The notes: generated by a model not told the origin, from the letters alone. DNA of 64,000 bases from Lucinisca nassula (GCA_963580285.1 OY757010.1:150787596-150851595), one strand, 5' to 3'. Positions 32,726 to 45,273 are shown, counted from the first letter of the stretch. Translations and numbers: made by a program.

Positions 32726-33257
32726 TGTTTTATCATTTGCTTTTAAGCTGGAATAAATCTGACTTTCTTTTACATGCGGCTCTAGAAAATCAATTTTATT
32801 GCAGTTAACCGATCACATCTTCTGCAATTTCTGCTGAGCAGTGATCCTTAACAGAGCGTGGTAAATAGTTTTTTTTTTCGGTTGCGTAACTGAATTCCTG
32901 CATCTCTTTTTCTGGTAAGCCTTTCGATTGTGCCGATGGCAGTTCATGTTTATCATGCGTGTCAAGCTAAACAAGTTTATGTACTATCTATTCAACTCCG
33001 ACATGATTTGGTGGCCTGCAATAAATATCAAAAAGTACCGTTATACACCGTGTTAGCTACCGTATTACTGCAGTCAAAAGTGGGAAGAAAATAAAGTTAT
33101 TGTGTTTAAAACCTGATAGAATCCTTGGATAATATTTATAAATGTTGGTTAGGGAAAATATGGGGTCCAAACCAAAACCGTGTTATATCCTAATTCGTGC
33201 TGTAACGAATCATGCTATAACGAGGTCCAGGTGTAGTTTCTTCTACCTCATTACATA

Positions 33258-33599
33258 TACCGGCCCCGATAGCTCAGTTGGTAGAGTGTCCGCTCCGGGG
33301 AACGGGAGGTCACGGGTTCGATCCCGGGCCGCGACATACCAAAGTCGTTAAAAATGGTACTAGCTGCTCCTCGCTTGGCACTCAGATTTACGGGGTAGAG
33401 CTAGGACTGGTCGATCCAGTGTCAGGATAATGTGACTGGGTGTGGTATCATGTAATGTGTCTGGGACATGATATTTCAGTGAGGCAGCACTATAAAAGTG
33501 AGCATTGAGCTCCCTGTCGCAACCAGACACCGTCGTGATATGACTGAAAAATTGTTGAAAGCGACGTTAAACCCGAATTCACACACACACACACACACA
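33258..33599 (+). mobile_element. SINE family C with 12 bp TSD
   Basis: Head GGCCCCGATAGCTCAGTTGG, B box GGTTCGATCC, tail GAAAGCGACGTTAAACCC then (CA)n. CCTCATTACATA flanks it at 33246-33257 and 33600-33611. Confidence 0.9.
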
Positions 33600-34419
33600 C
33601 CTCATTACATAGTAAACATATTGACTGGGCCTGGTTGTAGTATCGTGATCTTCTCGATTGTAAAATATAAGTTCCTGTGATAATTTTCAGCTTCACTGAA
33701 AGCCTTGTGACCTCACGTATAGGGTCTGTACATATCTTTAGCAATTTATGGATTTGTTTATATATGAAACTTGAGTCAACTTTTGGAATCGTTGGCTATT
33801 ATACAAATTTCCGTATTTACTGGCATACTTATACCGGATACACATGAACAGCTTTGTCATTTGACTTTCCGATCCTATGACTACACAAATAAATGTGTGC
33901 TAAGCGTAGACTAATGTAATTCATTAATTAACTTCAAAATGTCAAATCTTTTTTTTTTTTTTTTTCTTTTTAATGGAAGAATATGCAAACTGACTTCATT
34001 TTGTAATCTGGGGCCAGTTTCATCAAAGCATTTGCGACGTATTTTCGTCTTAAAAAGATCGTACGAAGTTCTTACGACAAAAAGCCTGTTTCATCAAATG
34101 TTAAAGATCTGCGATGTTCGCACATTTTGTCGTAATTCTGAGATGAATATTTAGACATCGCACATTGGAATTTTCGTCTTAAACCTTGGACATGTCACGA
34201 CCATACGGGCAGCATAGGTTAAAGCTCTTGAGTAACATTGTAAAAAGGGTGGTACGTAATATACCATTTCGCTTACCTTCGCAGATCACGCCCATTAGTT
34301 ATATAAGCTCATGCAATGAAGACCCTCGAAACTGACCCCTTTGTTATAATCTTTAGTTTGGGTTTGGGGTGGGGGTTTTCTTAGACCGAGGGTACTCGTT
34401 AGAAGCGCCTCTTGATTAC

Positions 34420-34620
34420 TGGTTAACCGGTTAGACTGTAAAAGCCTGCCCAAGAAAAGTGGTGCGAGTGGGACCGCTCCTTAAACCCTAGCGGGTTCTT
34501 TGGTCGGTAGGATTTATAATGTCACTTCATCTCAATGTCGGGTACGAGCCAAACCAAATCGGAAGCAGCGTCTCCAAAATGGCCTAAGATATATGTACAT
34601 TGACGGAGACTTAAGAACCA
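34420..34620 (+). mobile_element. SINE family A-like fragment
   Basis: Diverged 3' half: CAATGTCGGGTACGAGCC, GGAAGCAGCGTCTCCAAAAT. Confidence 0.55.
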
Positions 34621-34782
34621 ACGCGTTCAAATAGTTTCTAACGATAACCTACAATCTGCGATTAGACTTTTGATTAAAATGAAGACACAGTGTACCTCAA
34701 ATCAACGCATCAGACTAGAATTGTCAATACGACACATATGCCCCCGCCCAGGGACCATCCTTACCAAGAAAAAAGTATATTG

Positions 34783-34825
34783 CCAAAAAAAAATAAAAAA
34801 AAAAATATATATATATATATATAAA
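34783..34825. repeat. A-rich and (TA)n microsatellite
   Basis: A runs then ten or so TA units. Confidence 0.85.
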
Positions 34826-35344
34826 AAAGACAGTATTGCTCGGCTGGAAAACTGTCGGCGTAGGTGTGGGTAATGGCGTTTAAATATTGAAAAAAAAAGT
34901 GTGTATCATTATACCAGATATGAACAAAATCCATAAAAAAATAAATTACCAAATGTGACACTGACCTTGCGTTTTGGTTTTCCTGCCCTTTCAAGATTAT
35001 TTCGTTTATTTCGAGCCGATCATTAATCAGGTTCGGGCGATAACTAAACGGAGTAGCCGGAGAAACGACCTGTATCTTTCGTCATATCAAATACGAACTA
35101 AATCCATTAAATGGGATGGGAAATGTGAGTTCTTATTAAAAAACGTTGACACTAAAATTCTGAGTCTGTGACATTGACCTTCAGGTCATGGGCATTGGCG
35201 CGATTATGCTGAAAATTATGAGTCTGTGATCTTGATCTTGAGGCCATGGGCACTGGCGCGGGTATGCTGAATAAAACTTGTATATCTATAATCGTACCAA
35301 ATATGAACCAAATCCATTATATGATTTTAAAAATAATTTCAACA

Positions 35345-35660
35345 TTAAAATAAAATTCAAAAATGAGTTCCTTTAAGAGCAATGAAAACATTCATAAGAA
35401 AGATGGGTCATACTACGTAGTTTCGGCTAATAAAGCCTCGTCAGTGACCCTGTAATGATCCGGCAAAGAAAGCCAGAGAAAACATACTGCAATTTTGCAA
35501 ATTTCGAATAGGCAGTCAATACAAATATTGATATAAATCAAATCGGGGTCCAAAAAATTAAAAACCTGTCTAGAATATGAGTCTAAACCAATAATTTATT
35601 TCTGATTTCTCAGAATATTCACGCAGATCTCAAAGGATCAAAAGTAAAATATAAACTACA
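35345..35660 (-). repeat. Inverted partner of 30645-30955
   Basis: Reverse complement of that block, roughly 85-90% alike by eye. Confidence 0.75.
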
Positions 35661-36065
35661 CTAGTTTTCTAAGTCCATAACTTGACCTAGAGGTCATAGG
35701 TTAGGGCCAGTGTATTGCTGAATAAACCTTTTGACCTTTACAAACCATCACCATTCCATCATATAGTCTGGAAAATATGAGCTCTTAAAATTTTAGGTTC
35801 TTCTTGGTACAATGCCTTAACCTGAGGTTACAGGATCACGTATGTACACTCCGTGCGGAAGGACATACGTACATGGGCGTACGTTCGTATGTACGAAAAC
35901 CTTGAATGTCGACGGCGTGGGGATGGGGATCGTGGTCTTGCGTACTGTCATTTCGTCTATGTGCAGGCAATTGTATAATTGTGTATACATGTAGCTATAG
36001 AATTTAAAATCAGTCATGTTGTAGTACCTATGTTGCAAATGAACAGAATTTATTTTTAATTGAAA

Positions 36066-36245
36066 GGCTGGACGGTTGGTTGGTTGGTTGGTTGGTTTAT
36101 TTGAGGTGTAACGTCCCCTTCAACACTGTATAGGTCTTTTCGGAGACGTTGCTTCCAATTTTGTGGGACTTTTAACCCGACACTGAGATGAAATGACATT
36201 TCTAGCCTTGTCGCCCAATGAAACCTATAGGGTTTATTAAACGTC
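36066..36245 (-). mobile_element. SINE family A fragment with (GGTT)n tail
   Basis: Minus-strand 3' half; the A-rich tail has been replaced by AACC/GGTT units. Confidence 0.7.
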
Positions 36246-36469
36246 ACTACATCTGGTATCTGGGAATGCGTGACGGCCGTAAAAAGTCTCCCTGCCCTAC
36301 ATCATAGTGTAGTTTATATTTTCTTGTCGTTTGGGATCATTGATTCCATTGTGGACTTCTGAAAGTATTAAAGGGTCACTGATTATTCCTAATTGGCCGA
36401 AATGAGCTTGTGTGGCCCAGAAAACATGTACACTTCATATTTTCAAGTTCAGTTGTGTATTTAGTGTTT

Positions 36470-36560
36470 CCCCCAGCCCTATTTAGCATGGCGCGGCGCC
36501 ATGCCCTTTTTCTCAAGCGCCATGCCCTTTTTTCCAGCGCCATGCCCTTTTTTCAGGTAG
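36470..36560. repeat. Tandem GCGCCATGCCCTTTT units
   Basis: Three head-to-tail units. TGCCCTTTT motifs recur at 37047 and 37080, suggesting the other end of a small element. Confidence 0.5.
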
Positions 36561-37128
36561 AGAAAATGCTGCCCTACATTTTGGTGCAAAAATCACTGAA
36601 ATTGACCAAAAAATAACAAAGTTATGCCTGTTTAAATAAGGACTATTTTAGACTTTTTTTAGCAATAAAATGTTGTCTATTTAACAGTCCACCTGTATGG
36701 TTGACTGCTAATCCCCCTGTTTATTGTACTTAATTATGTCACTTTAAGAAGTCATAACTGTGTTTTGATAACATGACTGAGTGACACCAATTAAACAAAT
36801 GGAGTGTGAAAGTGTGCCTGACCAGTTTCATGTCAGTGTGTGTGTGTATTAGAGAATGGGAGCTGTGGCAAAAACATGTTCCAAACGTATCTTGTTTGTA
36901 TCAGTGATCAACTTACTTACCTCACTTAAACTTCTTGTCACCAATGGTGAATATGACATATCACTTCACTTCATAAAAAAGGTAGTATAATTTAGCACTG
37001 AAGACAAAGGGTAAGAGAAGGAGCTTTTCATTTCAAGTTGAGAGATGTGCCCTTTTAGCAAAGTGCTGCATGTGAATGTGCCCTTTTTACACCTCGCTTC
37101 CAAAGAATATCCCTTTTATAGAATATAT

Positions 37129-37253
37129 TTATAAGCATGGACGGACAGACTCGCACCGCTTTGCCTGGGCAGGCACGTGTGCCGTCGGTTTCAGCTCTGC
37201 GTTAAAGCATCATGCAGCCCATCTTTTTCTTCAAGCCCCGATGGGCGGGGGCC
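37129..37253 (-). mobile_element. SINE family A 5' fragment
   Basis: Reverse-strand head region, including AAGCCCCGATGGGCGGGGGC. Confidence 0.7.
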
Positions 37254-37485
37254 GAAAGAAAGGCTGGACGGCCTGACAGACGAACAATCAATAAAAAAAT
37301 ATTTGTTATATACCTGTCACCATTGCCAACAACAAACCGGAACTGAAAACTGATATACGTAAAATACGAACACTTACAGAGGCTATGTCAGGTAACGTTA
37401 TATGCGGCATCCTTATTAAACAACTTCATGCATTGACGTTTTGGGATAAAATCGTGCATAAACTGTGTTTTAAGTTCATACGATA

Positions 37486-37620
37486 AATTGAATCTTGTAT
37501 TCATGCTCTTGCATTTCTGAATTTATTAAAATGAGCGTGAAAAAAAGTAATAAAATGCTCTACGAAGTCTCACGTTATCTAATATTATAAACAACTCAAC
37601 AATACATGTGCACTCATGCT
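37486..37620. mobile_element. Decayed foldback MITE
   Basis: Shares GAATCTTG.ATTCATG and CTGAATTTATTAAA with the foldback at 15150-15305. Confidence 0.45.
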
Positions 37621-38362
37621 GAAGAACCGCCCATCCACACCTCCACCCAACCTCGCCGCCTCGCATTTACTGACAAACGCGCTCGTAAAAGGTTCATTAT
37701 GACAACGTTAAATCAAAGCTTGTATGACGTCACGACGTCTACCAAACAGACCAACTCACCAGTGTTACAGTGGGGAATGGATCCAGATACTTAATATCTG
37801 TATCTTACGACAATGAAATGGAAACACAAGTTTGAAACAACGTAGAATCAACGTTGAATCATGTTGATTAAGCGTTTCTAGTACTGAATATACATCTTGG
37901 TCCACATGAACCAATAATCTTAAAACGTGTTATCTACTTTACACAGCTATTTCAAGACGGCACGTGATCACGCATGTGACAATTAGTGGCCCTGTTTAAG
38001 CGTATATTCAAAATTGCGACATATTTTAGTGAAACGCAAATTTAGCTCGTACGAATACTTTGCGATGTTTTGATGAAACTTACGTACGCAGTTCTTTAAA
38101 AAGTGCGTAAGAACAATTTAAGATTAATCGTACGATGTTTATTGATGAAACTGGCCCCAGATGAGTTATATCAGAGAGTTGTAACCTCTTCAATATTCAG
38201 ACCCTCCAGACCGGAACACATTTATATAGATCTATATAAAAAAAATGGAAAGCGATTCATTTATTGTATGATTGTAAGATCAGAATTGTTAGTAACAACA
38301 TCCTACACACCAAAAAACTGTAATTAAGTCGTAATTACGATTTTAAATGATATAAAATAAAA

Positions 38363-39827
38363 AACTAGATAGCGCAGTTGATGGTAAACCATCGCAAATA
38401 CCCGCTTTTTCTATGAATAGCATTAATGACTATGTATTCGCTAGCCAAAACTACATATAAGTTAAAAAAAAAAAGTTGCAAAGAACATTCTAACTGAAAA
38501 GCAAAGTTTCAGAAGTGTAACTGCTATAGTTTAGAAGCTATGGCAAAGTCATACTTTTTGACCGGCCCCGATAGCTCAGTTGGTAGAGTGTCCGCTCCGG
38601 GGAACGGGAGGTCACGGGTTCAATCCCAGGCTGCAACATACCAAAGTAGTTAAAAATGGTTCTAGCTGCTCCTTGCTTGGCACTCAGATTTACAGGGTAG
38701 AGCTAGGACTGGTCGACCCAGTGTCAGGATAATGTGACTGGGTTTGGTATCATGTAATGTGTCTGGGACATGATACTTCAGTGAGGCAGCACTATAAAAG
38801 TGAGCATTGAGCTCCCTGTCACAACCAGACACCGTCGTGATATGACTGAAAAATTGTTGAAAGCGATATTTTACCCGAATTCACACACACATACTTTTTT
38901 ATCTTTGACCTTGGGGTCATGTTAAGGTCCACCAAAAGTATTCCAATTTTTTCTTTATTCCAACGGCCGTCCAATAACCAAAGTTTCAGAAGTGTAACTC
39001 CAATAGTTTAGAAGATATGGCAAATTCATACTTTTTGACCTTTGACCTTGGGGTCAGGTTGCGGTCAAGGACACACCAAAAGTAGCCCAATTTATTCTAT
39101 ATTCCAAGGGCCAGCCAATAACGAAAATTTTAGAAGTGTAGCTCCAGTAGTTTAGAAGATATGGCAAAATCATACTTTTTGACCTTTGACCTTGGGGTCA
39201 TGTTGAGGTCGAGGTCTCACCAAAAGTAGCCTACCGGTAATATATTCTATATTCCAAGGGCCATCCAATAAGCAAAGTTTCAAAAGTGTAACTCCAATTG
39301 TTTAGGAGATATGGCAAAGTCATATTTTTTTTACCTTTGACCATGGGGTCATGTTGAGGTCAAGCTCATGCCAAAAGTAACCCAATTTATTCTATATTCC
39401 AAGGGCCATCCAACAGACAAAGTTGCAGAAGTGTAACTCCAATAGTTTAGAAGATATGGCAAAATCATACTTTTTGACCTTGACCTTTGGGTCATGCTGA
39501 GATCAAGGTCATCCCAAAAGTAGCCCAAATTATTCTATAGTCCAAGGGCGATCCAATAAGCAAAGTTTCAGAAGTGTAACTCGAATAGTTTAGGAGATAT
39601 GGCAAAATCATACTTTTTGACCTTGGGGCCATGTTGGGGTCAAGGTCACAAAAAAGTAGCCCACTGCCATCTACATACCATGCATTATTCACATGCAGAG
39701 TTTCAAAAGTGTAACTTCAGTGGTTGCAGAGGAGATCCATTTACAAGAAACATGACGGACAGACAGATAGATAGACAGACAGACGGACTGATACTCACTC
39801 AACTCTGGTACGAAGCGGGTATAAAAA
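38363..39827. mobile_element. Pearl-like tandem-core element
   Basis: Five to six cores of about 145 bp (AAGTTTCAGAAGTGTAACTC, AGATATGGCAAA, TTTGACCTTGGGGTCATG). They are followed by an ACGG/ACAG/ATAG patch at 39755-39787 and an end GTACGAAGCGGGTATAAA. The left end (ACTAGATAGCGCAGTTGATG) and right end interrupt a repeat that is continuous at 23849-23875, fixing the boundaries. Confidence 0.75.
38562..38888 (+). mobile_element. SINE family C nested in the pearl-like element
   Basis: Same family as 33258-33599, inserted within a core. CATACTTTTT flanks it on both sides. Confidence 0.85.
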
Positions 39828-39900
39828 TGAGTGTGTTCTGGTAATTACCAGTGTGTTCTGGTGTTTTGGTGTGTTACAGTATTTCTACGAATCCCTAAAA

Positions 39901-40304
39901 TTATTTCCATCACCTACCACCTAGAATTGAGATAAAACGGACATTATTTATCTGACATGGCATGTTATTCTGTGAACTACACGGATGCGCAGGCTGATCT
40001 GAGCCTCTGTTGTTCGCATATGCAATCAACCGGTTTTCTCACGACGCAGCTCATTATTATAATGTCTTCATAGAAAGAAAATATGCAATAACATTAATTG
40101 GAAATAAATCTATTAGTGTCTTCCGTGCATAACGATAATTGAAATTGAAACCAGTGTTTGTTGCGGTTGAAAAAATAATTATGGTGTGCTACAACCTGTT
40201 ACCTGATTGAGTGGTCGAACGGCTTCAAAGACTTTAAGCTTAAAGATCCTTTTGTCTTACATTATCACTGCCAACACACCACACACTTCAGTTTCCTCCT
40301 CCTT
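39901..40304. other. Stretch without recognised gene
   Basis: A GATGCGCAGGCTGATCTGAG fragment (about 39983) resembles the hairpin cores seen from 46 kb on; otherwise nothing. Confidence 0.4.
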
Positions 40305-41215
40305 TTAGGGTCCAAGGCTTAATGTCAAGGTCACTTTGGCTATTTTTAGAAAAACTTTGTCATGGCTCTAGTGCCTCCATTTATTGATGGATATTAATAT
40401 AACTTCACCCAAATGTTAGGTATGATGATACCTCCTCGAGCAAGTTTGACTTTCAGGGTCCGGGGCTCAAGATCAAGGTTACTGTGGCTATTTTTAGAAA
40501 AAACTTTGTCATGGCTCTAGTGCCTACATTTATTGATGGATTTTAATATAACTTCACACAAATGTTGGGCATGATGATATCTTGAGCAAGTTCGACTTTC
40601 AGGGTCCCGGTCTGAAGCCTGAAGGTCAAGGTCACTGTGGCTATTTAAAAAAAAACTTTTGTCATTGCTCTAGCCCCTGCATTTATTGATGTATTTTAAT
40701 ATACACTCAAACCTGTAATATACACTCTATTTTAAAAGCAAGCAACCTGTCTTAAGCAAGCATGAATTTAGTTCCCAAAAAGGCAAATGCATTAAAATTC
40801 ACCTGTATTAAGCAAGCACCTGTCTGCAGCAAGCACATTTTAATTATCCCTTAGGTACCTGCTTAACATAGGTTGGACTGTAACTTCACACACGTGTTGG
40901 ATATGATGATATCTCTAGCGAGTTGGACTTTCAGGGTCCAGGGCTCAAGGTCAAGGTCACTGTGGCTATTTTTTTAAAAAAACTTTGTCATCCCTCTATC
41001 GCCTACATTTATTGTTGGATTTTAATATAACAACACACAAATGTTACATATGATAATATCTCGAGCAAGTTCGACTTACAGGATCCTGGCCTCAAAGTCA
41101 AGATCACTGTGGCTATTATTAGAAAACTTTGTCATCACATTTATTTATGTATTTTAAGTCACACAAATGTTGCGTTTGATAATACCTGAAGGAAGTTTTA
41201 CCTTCATGGTCACTG
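40305..41215. repeat. Tandem cores of ~155-165 bp (pearl-like)
   Basis: AACTTTGTCATGGCTCTAG, TTTATTGATGGATTTTAATATA and AGGTCAAGGTCACTGTGGCT repeat five times. No clear ends. Confidence 0.65.
40695..40872. mobile_element. MITE nested in the core array
   Basis: Ends TACACTCAAACCTGT and AGGTTGGACTGTA, roughly inverted; interior repeats AAGCAAGCA. It splits the sentence 'TTTTAATATA ... ACTTCACACA' of a core. Confidence 0.6.
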
Positions 41216-41435
41216 TGGCTTTTGCTTTACAGGCTGTACTTTTTGGTTCTCTTTCATTTGCTGCAGTCTGTTTAGCTGTTTCACATAATAAAATGGCTTT
41301 TTTTGGCAAAACTTGCAAAACTGGAATGTTTTTTTTTTTCAAATAAAAACACTTTAAACAAAATTTCTTCTTCAGTGGTTCTTAGGGGTACCATCTTGTT
41401 CTATTTTAATTGCTGCAGTCTGTTGGGCTGTTTTA

Positions 41436-41600
41436 GAAGCCTCCGTGGTCGAGTGGTTACGCTACTCGCCTTGTAAACCAGGGGTCGCAAGTTCGATCCC
41501 GGGCTTCTCCAGACTTTCGGATGAGTCTTTAAACCGAGGTCCCGTCTCCGTATGACCTTAGCTGTTGGTGGGACGTAAAACTGAAACACTCACTCACTCA
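41436..41600 (+). mobile_element. SINE family E (tRNA head) with 16 bp TSD
   Basis: Head GAAGCCTCCGTGGTCGAGTG with B box AGTTCGATCC, tail GGTGGGACGTAAAACTGAAA and (CACT)n. CTGTTGGGCTGTTTTA flanks it at 41420-41435 and 41601-41616. Confidence 0.9.
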
Positions 41601-41858
41601 CTGTTGGGCTGTTTTACTGAAGAAAAACTTCATTTGTGATAACTTGCCCCCATCCAACTTAGGCCCCCAAAGGCGAGCTATGTTGTCTTCTGACATCTCT
41701 TGTTACTGTGTACATTGTACATATAATCTATACATTTTCTTATTCATCTTCAAAACATGTTTTATTCAAAACCTTGTTATAATGAGCAGTGTTCTAAAGA
41801 GGTTAATGTGTTCTTGTTATGCCCTCAGAACCGAGATTCGGGGGCCATATAGTTTTTG

Positions 41859-42983
41859 TCGCGCCTGCTATTAGCATGACGCGATATAGGTGCCCGGTTT
41901 TCCGTCTGTCCGTTTGTCAAGGCGTCAACATTTGCGACCACCCTAGCGTTCACCCTAAGTGTCATGTTTATTTCTCAAGAACCATAAGACTTTCAGTAAT
42001 GATACATGTGTACTTGGTACAAACTTTTATATGGGGATGGCAACTTAAATGCAAGCATCCCTATTTGACCTTGACCTACATTTTATGGTTCACTGACTTT
42101 GTAAAATATTGCGACCACCCTAGCGTTCACTTTTATTGTCAAGTTTATTTCTCAAGAATTATAAGAGCTTCATTAATGATATTTGGTACAAACTTGAATC
42201 TGGCAATGGCAACTTAAATGCAAGCATCCATATTTGACCTTGACCTAAATTTCATAGTTCACTGACTTTGTAAAATATTGCGACCACCCTAGCATTCACC
42301 CTAATGGTCAAGTTTATTTCTCAAGAACTATAAGAGCTTAATTAATGATACTTGGTACAAACTTGTATCTTGGGATGGCAACTTAAATGCAAGCATCCAT
42401 ATTTGACCTTGACCTACATTTCATGGTTCACTGACTTTGTAAAATATTGTGACCACTCTAGCATTCACCCAAATGGTCAATTTAATTTCTCAGGAACTAT
42501 AAGAGCTTCATTAATAATGCTTGGTACAAACTTGTAATTGGGGGTGGCAAGTTAAATCAAGCATCCATATTTGACTTGACATACATTTTATGGTTCACTG
42601 ACTTGTAAAATATTGCGAGCACCCTAGCGTTCACCCAAATGGTCAAGTTAATTTCTCAAGAACTATTAGAGCTTCATTAATGATACTTGGTATAAACTTG
42701 TATCTTGAGAAGGAAACTTAAATGCAGGTATCCATATTTGACCTTGACCTAAATTTCATGGTTCACTGACTTTGTAAAATATTGCAGCCACCCTAGCATT
42801 CACCCTAATGGTTAAGTTTATTTCTCAAGAATTATTACAACTTAATTAATGATACTTAGTACAAGCTTGCTAAGAATGGCAACTTTTGTGCAAGCATCTA
42901 TGTTTGACCTTAGCCTAGATGTCATGGTTCGGTGACTTTGCACCCCCACAGGCGAGACATAGCCTTCGGCAGAATTCTTGTTT
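41859..42983 (+). mobile_element. Type-1 tandem-core element, nested copy 1
   Basis: Starts TCGCGCCTGCTATTAGCATG, six cores of ~172 bp (GCGACCACCCTAGCGTTCAC, TTTCTCAAGAACTATAAGAG), ends CTTCGGCAGAATTCTTGTTT. Confidence 0.7.
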
Positions 42984-43303
42984 GTCTGTCTGTTTGTCCC
43001 TCTACAAAAACCCTAATATTGGGCATACCTTTTGAATGGTAAAAAATAGAGCTTTCATATTTCACATGTTTATACCTTATCAAAATACCTTTCCAGTGGT
43101 ACCATAATTTTTGATCTCATGACCTTGACCTTTGACCTCCTTTTTTCAAAATTTTTAAAAACGTTAACATTGGCCATAACTTTTGATTGGTAAGTGATAG
43201 GGCAGTCATATTTCACATGTACATTCCTTGTCACAAGACCATTCTAGTGGTACCATAATTTTTGACCTTGTGACCTTGACCTTGATGTTTGACCTTCTTT
43301 TTG

Positions 43304-44739
43304 TCGTGCCTGCTATTAGCATGGGGCGATATAGGCGCCTGGCCTTCCGTCCATTTGTTTGTCCATCCGTCCGTCCGTTCATCAAGGCGTCAACATTTGC
43401 AACCACCCTAGCGTTCACCCTAATGGTCAAGTTTATTTCTCAAGAACTATAAGAGCTTCATTTATGATACTTGGTACAAACTTGTATCTGGGGATGGCAA
43501 CTTACATGCAAGCATCCATATTTGACCTTGACCTACATTTCATGGTTGTAAGCCCCCGCCCATAGGGGCTTGAAGAAATATATGGGCTGCATGATGCTTC
43601 CACGCAGAGCTGAATCCGGCCCGCACACTAGTACTGGTAAACCGCTTAGAGGATCTAAGCCTGTCCAGGAACCGCGGTGCGAGGCGGACCGTCCATGCTA
43701 ATAAACCCTATTGGTTTCATTAGGCGACAGGGCTTGAGATGTCATTTCATCTCAATGTCGGGTAAAAGTCCCACAAAATTGGAAGCAACGTCTCCAAAAT
43801 GACCTTTATAGTGTTGACAGGGACGTTAAACCTCAAATCAAACAAATCAAAATCACTGACTTTGTAAAATATTGTGACCACCCTAGCGTTCACCCTAATG
43901 GTCAAGTTTATTTCTCAAGAGCTATAAGAGCTTCATTAATGATATGTAGTACAAACTTGTATCTGGGGATGGCAACTTACATGCAAGCATCCATATTTGA
44001 CCTTGACCTACATTTCATGGTTCACTGACTTTGTGAAATATTGTGACCACCCTAGCGTTCACCCTAATGGTCAAGTTTATTTCTCAAGAGTTATAAAAGC
44101 TTCATTAATGATATGTAGTACAAACTTGTATCTGTGGATGGCAACTTAAATGCAAGCATCCATATTTGACCTTGACCTACTTTTCATGGTTCAATGACTT
44201 TGTAAAATATTGCGACCACCCTAGCATTCACCCTAATGGTCAAGTTTATTTCTCAAGAACTATAAAAGCTTTATTAATGATACTTTGTACAAACTTGTAT
44301 CCGGGGATGGTTACTTAAATGCAAGCGTCCATATTTGACCTAGACTTATATTACATGGTTCACTGACTTTGTAAAATATTGCGACCACCCTAGCGTTCAC
44401 CCTTTTGGTCAAACTTATTTCTCAAGAACTTTTAGAGCTTCATTAATGATATTTGGTGCAAACTTGAATCTGGGGATGGCAACTTAAATGCAAGCATCCA
44501 TATTTGATCTTGACCTAAATTTCATGGTTCACTGACTATGTAAAATATTGCGACCCCCTAATGGTTAAGTTCATTTCTCAAGAATTATTAGAACTTCATT
44601 AGTGATACTAAGTACAAGCTTGCATTTGAGAATGGAATCTTTTGTGCAAGCATCTATGATTGACTTTGACCTACATGTCATGCTTCGATGACTTTGCGTC
44701 CCCACAGGCACGACATAGCCTTCGGCAGAATTCTTGTTT
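43304..44739 (+). mobile_element. Type-1 tandem-core element, nested copy 2
   Basis: Starts TCGTGCCTGCTATTAGCATG and ends CTTCGGCAGAATTCTTGTTT, with six or so cores. A SINE A sits inside. Confidence 0.7.
43552..43852 (+). mobile_element. SINE family A nested in type-1 element
   Basis: Full copy; the interrupted core reads CATGGTT on the left and CACTGACTTTG on the right. Confidence 0.85.
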
Positions 44740-45273
44740 AAAACTTTAACATTGGCCATAACTTTTGATTGGTAAGTGGTATGGCTTTCATATTTCACAT
44801 GTGCACTCCTTGTCACAAGACCTTTCTAGTGATACCATAATTTTTTACCTCTTGGCCTTGACGTTTGACCTACTTTTTAAAAACTTTAACATAGACCATA
44901 ACTTTTGATTGGTAAGTGATTGGGCTTTCCTATTTCACATATGCATTCTTTTTCACAAGACCTTAACAGGGTACCATAATTTTTGAACTCGTGACCTTGA
45001 CGTTTGACCTACTTTTTAACAACTTTAACATTGGCCATAACTTTCAATTGGTAATTGACCGGGCTTTTATATTTCACATGTACATTCTATGTCACAAGAT
45101 CTTTTCAACAATCCCATAATTTTTGACCTTGTGACCTTGACCTACTTTTTTAAGACTTGAACATTTGCCATACCTTTCGATTGCTGAGTGATACTGCTTT
45201 CATATATAACATGCGCTGTCCGGGGGCATCAGTGTTTCACAAACACATTTTGTTTTAATTGTTTTGCTTCCAG

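Larger units (their letters stand above)
31700..33237 (+). mobile_element. Tigger/pogo-like element, copy 3 (with two nested SINEs)
   Basis: Ends ACACCTCAACCTTGTTATAA and ATAACGAGGTCCAGGTGT. Length grows from ~1.1 to 1.5 kb because SINE A (31996-32263) and SINE D (32487-32725) sit inside. Confidence 0.75.
34008..38158. mobile_element. 4.15 kb TIR element
   Basis: Ends CTGGGGCCAGTTTCATCAA and its inverse TTGATGAAACTGGCCCCAG. The flanks rejoin exactly as the uninterrupted repeat at 23630-23650. Both subterminal regions repeat TTTCATCAAA/TTTGATGAAAC and CGTACGA motifs. No transposase; the interior is filled by other repeats. Confidence 0.75.
41818..45255 (+). mobile_element. Type-2 pearl-like host element with two nested type-1 elements
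   Basis: The left end TATGCCCTC...CATATAGTTTTTG and right end GTCCGGGGGCATCAGTG...CACATTTTGTTT match the complete copy at 57322-57975. Its own cores (ACATTGGCCATAACTTTTGA, ~150 bp) survive at 42984-43303 and 44740-45230. Two type-1 elements interrupt it. The right end stops 18 nt before PPP6C exon 2. Confidence 0.7.

Noticed and set aside
33258..33335. tRNA-like cloverleaf sequences (also at 2830-2902, 32487-32570, 38562-38640, 41436-41510)
   Set aside because: Each runs into a SINE body and GTTAAAC-type tail and is bounded by SINE target duplications, so they are SINE heads, not tRNA genes.
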